This document shows positions 59,279 to 64,000 of a stretch of DNA of 64,000 nt, piece by piece. The position numbers and the translations under genes were made by a program. This DNA is from JBGAPH01 sp046349955. Lineage in GTDB: Bacteria; Planctomycetota; Planctomycetia; Pirellulales; JBGAPH01. The DNA is taken from positions 1 to 64,000 of the forward strand of contig JAXMBI010000002.1 in NCBI GenBank assembly GCA_046349955.1, given 5' to 3'. The notes under the pieces are model-generated. The model saw only the letters and a program-made list of their open reading frames with translations, had not been told where the DNA came from and ran no database searches. Position 1 is the stretch's first letter. Every line of letters starts with the position of its first letter.

Positions 59279-59944
59279 ATGTCCACCGCCGCCGCCCTCG
59301 ACCGAGCCACCATCGAACGCATCGTGCGGGAGATCGTCTATCGCGACTCGGCCAAATCGGCCGGCAAGTCGGAGCTCGTCGTCAGCGTCTCGGCCCGGCA
59401 CTGCCATCTGACTGACGCCGACGTGGAAACGCTCTTCGGCCCCGGCCGCACGCTCACGCCGATGAAGGACCTCTACCAAGACGGCTTCTACGCGGCCGAA
59501 GAAACGGTGATGGTCGTCGGCCCCCGCAAGCGGATGCTCCCCTCGGTGCGCATCCTGGGCCCCACGCGCCCGGCCAGCCAAGTGGAGCTCGCCTTCACCG
59601 ACGGCATTTCGATGGGCATCGATCTGCCCGTGCGAGCCAGCGGCAAGATCGCTGGCACCCCCGGCTGCGTGCTCGTCGGCCCCGCCGGCGTGGTCGAACT
59701 CAAGGAAGGCGTGATCCGCGCCGAGCGGCACGTCCATATGAATCTGGAAGACGCGGCCCGCTACGGCGTGAAGAACGGCGACCGTATGAGCCTGCGGATC
59801 GACTCGTCGTGCGGCCTGATCATGCGCGACCTGCTGGTGCGGGCAGACGCCACGAGCAAGCTCGAGGTCCACATCGACACCGATGAAGGCAACGCCTGCG
59901 ACCTGGACCACGCGACGCACATGGAGCTGATCAAGCAGGATTGA
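59279..59944 (+). CDS. pduL: PduL-type phosphate acyltransferase (microcompartment)
   Basis: 221 residues. The N-terminus (AALDRATIERIVREIVYRDS, ~4-23) is an amphipathic helix of the kind that targets enzymes into a BMC. Two zinc-binding barrels follow: SARHCHLTDADVETLFG (His-x-His, ~40-56) and ERHVHMNLEDAARYGVKNGD (~142-161), with GKIAGTPGCVLVGPAG between. PduL converts acetyl- or propionyl-CoA to the acyl phosphate inside the compartment and recycles CoA. Its product feeds the acetate kinase encoded two genes downstream of the shell genes. Starts 37 bases after deoR. Confidence 0.95.
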   Translation: MSTAAALDRATIERIVREIVYRDSAKSAGKSELVVSVSARHCHLTDADVETLFGPGRTLTPMKDLYQDGFYAAEETVMVVGPRKRMLPSVRILGPTRPASQVELAFTDGISMGIDLPVRASGKIAGTPGCVLVGPAGVVELKEGVIRAERHVHMNLEDAARYGVKNGDRMSLRIDSSCGLIMRDLLVRADATSKLEVHIDTDEGNACDLDHATHMELIKQD

Positions 59945-59974
59945 ACCGCGGAGTCGCGGAGAATGACAAAGAGA

Positions 59975-60049
59975 TTCTCGCCAAGGCGCAAGGATCGCAA
60001 AGCAGAGACAGAGATCGATTGCTTTGCGGGCTTCGCGCCTTGGCGAGAA
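59975..60049. repeat. Long stem-loop between pduL and the first shell gene
   Basis: TTCTCGCCAAGGCGCAAGG then ATCGCAAAGC (59975-60003) faces GCTTTGCGGGCTTCGCGCC then TTGGCGAGAA (60021-60049). 25 of 29 positions pair, with a 17-base loop. It belongs to the same style of repeat as 49857 and 63911, so it is probably a dispersed element, but its position just before the shell gene may matter. Confidence 0.85.
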
Positions 60050-60085
60050 AGATGGTTCGATTTCGACTACTTGGAGAACTGACTG

Positions 60086-60397
60086 ATGGCTAAGCAACTC
60101 GAGGCGCTCGGCATGATCGAGACCAAGGGCTTCATCGCCCTGGTCGAGGCGACCGACGCCATGATGAAGGCGGCGAACGTGCAATTCCTCGGCTGGGACA
60201 AGGTCGGCAGCGGCCTGGTGACCGGCTTCGTGACGGGCGACGTGGCTGCGGTCAAGGCCGCCGTCGACGCGGGCGCCACCGCCGCGGGCCGCATTGGCGA
60301 AGTCCTCGCCGTGCAGGTCATTCCCCGCCCGCACGAAGACCTCAGCACCGTGCTGCCGGATGTGAAGACCAAGAAGCAAGCGGCCAACGTTGGCTAG
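60086..60397 (+). CDS. BMC-H hexameric shell protein, copy 1
   Basis: 103 residues, one BMC domain: ALGMIETKGFIALVEATDAM (~7-26), AANVQFLGWDKVGSGLVTGF, VTGDVAAVKAAVDAGATAAG and VIPRPHEDLSTVLPD, then a Lys/Ala-rich tail. The G-x-IETxGxxALVEAxDAMxKAAxV core and the IPRPH near the end are those of PduA/CcmK-like hexamer-forming shell proteins. Builds the facets of the microcompartment. Preceded by a good spacing region after the long stem-loop. Confidence 0.96.
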   Translation: MAKQLEALGMIETKGFIALVEATDAMMKAANVQFLGWDKVGSGLVTGFVTGDVAAVKAAVDAGATAAGRIGEVLAVQVIPRPHEDLSTVLPDVKTKKQAANVG

Positions 60398-60460
60398 CGT
60401 TTGCTGGCTCGTCAACGACCTAATCCACGAAACTCATTCGCTCCAAAAGAAGTGTCTCCC

Positions 60461-60727
60461 ATGCAAGCAATCGGACTGTTGGAAACCAAGGGCTTGGTGG
60501 CCCTCGTCGAAGCGACCGACGCCATGGCCAAGGCCGCGAACGTGCAAATCGTCAAGAAGATCGCCATCGGCGGCGCCTACGTGACCACCGTGGTCCAGGG
60601 CGACGTCGGCAGCGTGCGGGCGGCGGTGGAAGCCGGCGCCGCGGCCGCCACGCAGGTGGGCGAGCTCGTGTCGAGCCACGTGATTCCGCGCCCCTCGGAA
60701 GGTTTGGTCGCTGCCTACCTGAGCTAG
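60461..60727 (+). CDS. BMC-H hexameric shell protein, copy 2
   Basis: 88 residues from ATG 60461. A second BMC domain: AIGLLETKGLVALVEATDAM (~3-22), AANVQIVKKIAIGGAYVTTV, VQGDVGSVRAAVEAGAAAAT, VIPRPSEGLVAAYLS. It is shorter than copy 1 (no tail) and differs at the pore loop (KIAIGGAYV against KVGSGLVTG), so the two hexamers may have different pores. 63 bases after copy 1. Upstream GAAGTGTCTCCC gives a weak ribosome binding site. Confidence 0.96.
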   Translation: MQAIGLLETKGLVALVEATDAMAKAANVQIVKKIAIGGAYVTTVVQGDVGSVRAAVEAGAAAATQVGELVSSHVIPRPSEGLVAAYLS

Positions 60728-60729
60728 CG

Positions 60730-60826
60730 TAGGGTCCGCTCTGCGGACCAACGTTAGCCGCGTTCGGCGAAGCAGCGCCTTCTCCTTGTCAAACCGTCGC
60801 CCCTTTGGTCCGCACAGCGGACCCTA
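60730..60826. repeat. 20-base inverted repeat between the second BMC-H gene and ackA
   Basis: TAGGGTCCGCTCTGCGGACC (60730-60749) faces GGTCCGCACAGCGGACCCTA (60807-60826); 19 of 20 bases pair, with a 57-base loop. Each arm itself contains GGTCCGC..GCGGACC and can fold alone. The element starts three bases after the shell gene stop and ends 10 bases before ackA. A weaker relative is at 62331-62405. Confidence 0.9.
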
Positions 60827-60836
60827 CCAACGCTTC

Positions 60837-62021
60837 ATGAAGATCCTGGTCGCGAACCTCGGCTCGACAAGTTTCAAGTATCGGCTGTTCGATATGGCCG
60901 ACGAACGGGAGCTTGCGCGCGGGGGGATCGAGCGGATCGGCTCGGCTGAGAGCCGCTGCTTTGCCCAGATCGGCCAGTCGCGGCTCGACATCACGGCCCA
61001 AGTGCCCGATCACGCGGCCGCGGTGGAGCGCTGCTTACAGCAGCTCACCGATCCCGAGCGAGGGTGTCTGCGTGAGGCGAGCGAGGTGGCGGCGATTGGT
61101 TTCAAGGCGGTGCATGGCGGCCGCGTGAGCGGAGTGCAACGCGTCACGCCCGACGTGCTCTCGGCCATGGAAGAAATGAGCGACGTGGCGCCCGCGCACA
61201 ATCCGCCTTACATCAAGGCGATGCGGCTGCTCAGCGAAAAGCTGCCCGACAAGCCGCTCGTGGCGGCGTTCGAAACTGGCTTTCACCTGACGATCCCCGA
61301 CCGTCTGCGGTATTACCCCGTGCCTTATGAGTGGGCGACGGAGCACCACGTGCAGCGGTGGGGTTTCCACGGCGCGAGCCACCGCTACATCGCCACGCGG
61401 ATGGCGGAGTTGCTCGGCCGCAAGGATGCCCGCATTATCTCGTGCCACTTGGGCGGCTCGAATTCGCTGTGTGCGATTCGCGCCGGCCAGAGCGTGGCCA
61501 CGACGATGGGCATGAGCCCGCAGACGGGGCTGGCGCACAACAACCGCGTAGGGGATTTCGATCCCTTCGCGCTTCCCGTGTTGATGCGGGCCACCGGCAA
61601 GATGCTCGAACAGTTGCTCGACGAGCTGGCTGAGAAGAGCGGTCTGCTGGGACTCAGTGGCGTGAGCGGCGACGTGCGCGACCTCGAGGATGCGGCCGCC
61701 AAAGGCAACGAGCGGGCCCAGTTGGCCCTCGATGTCTTCACCTCGGGCATTCGCCAGCACCTGGGCAGCATGCTCATCGAGCTGGGAGGCGTCGAGGCGA
61801 TCGTGTTCACCGGCGGCATCGGCGAGAACGGCCAGCGAATCCGCACCGCGGTGCTCGCGGGGCTCGATGAGCTGGGCATCGTGCTCGATCCGGCGGCCAA
61901 CGCGGCGGCCAAGGGTGAATGCCGTATCGACGCGGCCGGCAGCGGCGTGCAGCTCTGGATCGTGCCGACCAACGAGGAGTTGATCGTGGCCCGTCAAGCG
62001 AAGCAGCTCCTGGAGAGTTAA
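60837..62021 (+). CDS. ackA: Acetate kinase (microcompartment operon)
   Basis: 394 residues from ATG 60837; the open frame before it is inside the inverted repeat. ASKHA kinase: MKILVANLGSTSFKYRLFDM (~1-20), catalytic HNPPYI and FETGFHLTIP (~118-152), RWGFHGASHRYIATRMAELL (~175-194), CHLGGSNSLCAIRAGQSVAT, MGMSPQTGLAHNNRVGDFDP and EAIVFTGGIGEN (~320-331). Converts acetyl- or propionyl-phosphate plus ADP to the acid and ATP, giving the pathway its substrate-level ATP. In this locus type it uses the PduL product. Its stop is only four bases before the next start. Confidence 0.95.
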   Translation: MKILVANLGSTSFKYRLFDMADERELARGGIERIGSAESRCFAQIGQSRLDITAQVPDHAAAVERCLQQLTDPERGCLREASEVAAIGFKAVHGGRVSGVQRVTPDVLSAMEEMSDVAPAHNPPYIKAMRLLSEKLPDKPLVAAFETGFHLTIPDRLRYYPVPYEWATEHHVQRWGFHGASHRYIATRMAELLGRKDARIISCHLGGSNSLCAIRAGQSVATTMGMSPQTGLAHNNRVGDFDPFALPVLMRATGKMLEQLLDELAEKSGLLGLSGVSGDVRDLEDAAAKGNERAQLALDVFTSGIRQHLGSMLIELGGVEAIVFTGGIGENGQRIRTAVLAGLDELGIVLDPAANAAAKGECRIDAAGSGVQLWIVPTNEELIVARQAKQLLES

Positions 62022-62025
62022 GCCG

Positions 62026-62334
62026 ATGTTCCTGGCGCGCGTAACTGGATCGGTCGTGGCGACGCAGAAAGTGGCGACGATGGTCGGCCATAAGCTACTC
62101 GTCGTCGAGCCGTACCGGCTGGAGCCCAAGTCGCGGCGCAGCTTCGAGTCGACGGGCCGCACGTTCATCGCGGTCGACGCCCTGGGCGCCGGCGAAGGCG
62201 ATTTCGTGCTGATCACCCAAGGCTCGAGCGCCCGCCTGACCCCGGAAACCAAGAACCTGCCAGTCGACACGGTGATCATCGGGATCGTCGACACGGTGCG
62301 CGTGGACGCCGAAAGCGTTTACCGCCGCGAGTAG
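62026..62334 (+). CDS. EutN/CcmL-type pentameric shell vertex protein (BMC-P)
   Basis: 102 residues. MFLARVTGSVVATQKVATMV (~1-20) then GHKLLVVEPYRLEPK, VDALGAGEGDFVLITQGSSA (~53-72), and VDTVIIGIVDTVRVDAESVY. This matches EutN/CcmL/PduN pentamers that cap the vertices of the shell. Only one is in the window; related loci often have three, so more may lie beyond the right edge. Four bases from ackA, so translation is probably coupled. Confidence 0.95.
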   Translation: MFLARVTGSVVATQKVATMVGHKLLVVEPYRLEPKSRRSFESTGRTFIAVDALGAGEGDFVLITQGSSARLTPETKNLPVDTVIIGIVDTVRVDAESVYRRE

Positions 62335-62405
62335 GGTCGGTGCAGGCGAATCCGCAAGCGAGAAATCAGCTACCAAAACAAATGTCCGTGACCACGGACC
62401 CTACC
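62331..62405. repeat. Degenerate inverted repeat between the BMC-P and aldehyde dehydrogenase genes
   Basis: GTAGGGTC (62331-62338) faces GACCCTAC (ending 62404). The stop codon of the shell gene (TAG, 62332-62334) is inside the left arm. It resembles the outer ends of the element at 60730-60826. Confidence 0.55.
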
Positions 62406-62418
62406 AGAAGCCCTCCCC

Positions 62419-63846
62419 ATGCAAGCCACTGAAGATCTCATCCGCTCGGTCGTCCGCCAGGTGCTCACGGAGATGGGCCGCCCGGCGACCAATGGCCGTG
62501 GTCATCGCGGCCGCTTCGGCATCTTCGACAACGTGGACGACGCCGTGAGCGCGGCCACCACCGCCTTCGAGGAACTCTCGGAGCGGACGATGGAAGACCG
62601 CAAGCGGATCATCGACCACATCCGCCGCATCTCGATCGACCAATGCGTCGAGCTCGGCACGATGGAGATGGAAGAGACCAAGATCGGCCGCCTGCCGCAC
62701 AAGATCGAGAAGCTCAAGACCCTGGGCGAGCGGACCCCCGGCGTCGAGTTCATGCGGAGCGAGGTGTTCAGCGGCGATCACGGCCTGGCCGTGATCGAGC
62801 ACGCCCCGTTCGGCGTCATCGGCGCGATCACGCCTGTCACGCACTCGCTGCCCACCATCACCGGCAACGCGGTGAGCATGATCGCCGGCGGCAACACGCT
62901 GGTCGTCAATCCGCATCCCTCGGGCAAGAAGGTGGCGGTCGAAGGGGTGCGCCGCTTCAACGAGGCGATCTACCGCGACCTGGGCATCGACAATCTGATC
63001 TGCGTGCTGGCCGAGCCGACCCTGGAAACGGCCGACGCCCTGTTCAACCACCGCGGCATCAAGCTGATCTGCGTCACCGGCGGTCCGGCCGTGGCGCGGG
63101 CGGCCATGAAGTCGAGCAAGCGGGCGATCGTCGCCGGCCCCGGCAACCCGCCGGTGGTGGTCGATGAAACGGCCGACCTGGATCGCGCGGCCCGCTCGAT
63201 CATCAAGGGCGCCTCGTACGACAACAACCTGCTGTGCATCGCCGAGAAGGAAGTGTTCGTGGTCGACGAAGTCTTCGACGCGATGCTGGCGGCCATGGAG
63301 CGGGCCGGCGCCGCGCGGCTGAATGGCCGCGAGGTCGATGCGCTGACCAAGGCGGCCATGGTGAGCGCCGGCGAAGGGGAACACAAGCACATCGTGCCCT
63401 GCAAGGACCTGCTCGGCAAAGACGCGGCGGTGTTGGCCAAAGCGGCCGGCCGCAGCGTGTCGGGCGACGTCGAGCTGCTGTTCGGCGAGACCGACGAGCA
63501 CAACCCGTTCGTGCCGGTCGAGCAGATGATGCCCTTCGTGCCCTTCGTGCGGGTGCGCGACGTGGACGAGGGGATCGCCAAGGCCAAGTTCTACGAACAC
63601 GGCTTCCGGCACACGGCAATCATCCATTCGACCAACGTGCGTAACATGACCAAAATGGGCCGGGCGCTCGACACGACGCTGTTCGTGAAGAACGGGCCCT
63701 GCATGGCTTCGCTGGGCTTGGGCGGAGAAGGCTACTTGTCGTTCTCGATCGCCACGCCGACGGGCGAAGGCGTGACGACGCCGCTGACCTTCACCCGCGA
63801 ACGCCGCTGCTCGCTGATCGACGACCTGCGAATCTTGGGCAAGTAA
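62419..63846 (+). CDS. CoA-acylating aldehyde dehydrogenase (PduP/EutE-like), microcompartment enzyme
   Basis: 475 residues. The N-terminal helix TEDLIRSVVRQVLTEMG (~4-20), separated by a Gly-rich linker, is a typical encapsulation peptide. The ALDH fold follows: FGVIGAITPVTHSLPTITGN (~134-153), GNTLVVNPHPSGKKVAVEGV, LICVTGGPAVARAAMKSSKR, then GASYDNNLLCIAEKEVFVVD (catalytic Cys ~274) and a C-terminal FTRERRCSLIDDLRILG. It oxidises the aldehyde produced in the compartment (acetaldehyde, propionaldehyde or lactaldehyde-derived) to acyl-CoA, which PduL then uses. The aldolase and other enzymes expected in such loci would be beyond the right edge. Confidence 0.95.
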   Translation: MQATEDLIRSVVRQVLTEMGRPATNGRGHRGRFGIFDNVDDAVSAATTAFEELSERTMEDRKRIIDHIRRISIDQCVELGTMEMEETKIGRLPHKIEKLKTLGERTPGVEFMRSEVFSGDHGLAVIEHAPFGVIGAITPVTHSLPTITGNAVSMIAGGNTLVVNPHPSGKKVAVEGVRRFNEAIYRDLGIDNLICVLAEPTLETADALFNHRGIKLICVTGGPAVARAAMKSSKRAIVAGPGNPPVVVDETADLDRAARSIIKGASYDNNLLCIAEKEVFVVDEVFDAMLAAMERAGAARLNGREVDALTKAAMVSAGEGEHKHIVPCKDLLGKDAAVLAKAAGRSVSGDVELLFGETDEHNPFVPVEQMMPFVPFVRVRDVDEGIAKAKFYEHGFRHTAIIHSTNVRNMTKMGRALDTTLFVKNGPCMASLGLGGEGYLSFSIATPTGEGVTTPLTFTRERRCSLIDDLRILGK

Positions 63847-63910
63847 GACGAGATTGAACCACGGAGACACGGAGGCACGGAGAGATCAGAGAGAGAACAA
63901 GCATTGATTT

Positions 63911-63980
63911 ACCGCAGAGGGCACAGAGGACGCAGAGAATTGATTTCGTTCTGCTCCGCGTCCTCTGTGTCCTCCGCGGT
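63911..63980. repeat. Long stem-loop repeat downstream of the aldehyde dehydrogenase gene
   Basis: ACCGCAGAGGGCACAGAGG then ACGCAGAGA (63911-63938) faces TCCGCGTCCTCTGTGTCCTC then CGCGGT (ending 63980). Most bases pair, with a short loop. An ACCACGGAGACACGGAGGCA stretch just before it (63857-63876) is a further partial arm. Confidence 0.8.
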
Positions 63981-64000
63981 GAAACACATTTGCTTCTCTC

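Overview
The window is about 64 kb of GC-rich bacterial chromosome. Several gene families point to a planctomycete, probably of the Pirellulales type: a BBP7-type beta-barrel protein, a Minf_1886-type protein, a PEP-CTERM/dockerin secreted dehydrogenase with a CAAX-protease-like partner, a mitochondrial-EFG1-like EF-G, adjacent HpnC/HpnD, and a planctomycete/verrucomicrobial-type bacterial microcompartment (BMC) locus. I ran no database search. Family names rest on motifs read from the translations, and the taxonomic call is an inference.

Layout. 1-6 kb: membrane-protein end, SpoU-type RNA methyltransferase, EF-G, CPBP protease, amino-acid permease. 6-16.7 kb: large secreted protein, orphan HlyD-type adaptor, PQQ-type sugar dehydrogenase with dockerin and PEP-CTERM, nucleoside hydrolase, heptosyltransferase, FG-GAP protein, HemL-like aminotransferase. 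16.8-20.3 kb: RicT-like/Minf_1886/microprotein operon, and coaX coupled to a reduced MnmE-like GTPase. 20.3-23.5 kb: aroF behind a transcription attenuator, then hpnD/hpnC. 23.5-31 kb: rhomboid, SGNH hydrolase, TIM-barrel protein, GlcF-like protein, two unknowns, dNTPase, secreted CxxCH protein. 31-39.2 kb (minus strand): FabZ, a 3-hydroxyisobutyrate-dehydrogenase-family oxidoreductase, two small unknowns, FloA, NfeD, a one-module NRPS (A-T-TE), esterase. 39.4-43 kb: flagellin-like protein, acyl-CoA dehydrogenase, gene debris, zinc metallopeptidase. 43.1-46.3 kb: palindromic repeats around the BBP7 gene. 46.3-58.2 kb: tRNA-Leu(UAG), DUF4349 lipoprotein, alcohol dehydrogenase, B12-radical SAM protein, DAACS symporter, STN-domain protein, DUF4139-like protein, amidohydrolase, GNAT. 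58.4-64 kb: BMC operon (DeoR, PduL, BMC-H, BMC-H, acetate kinase, EutN/CcmL pentamer, aldehyde dehydrogenase), running off the right edge.

The strongest unannotated signal is on the minus strand upstream of the DAHP synthase gene. A 24-codon reading frame contains Phe-Trp-Phe-Tyr-Phe. It is followed by a complete 1:2 / 2:3 / 3:4 set of competing hairpins, ending in a rho-independent terminator just before the aroF ribosome binding site. This has the layout of a classical aromatic-amino-acid attenuator, and the promoter spacing suggests a leaderless leader peptide. The second notable layer is repeat DNA: a family of palindromic MITE-like elements (five copies, both orientations), a nested palindrome at 43.1-43.8 kb, and long stem-loops at several junctions of the BMC operon.
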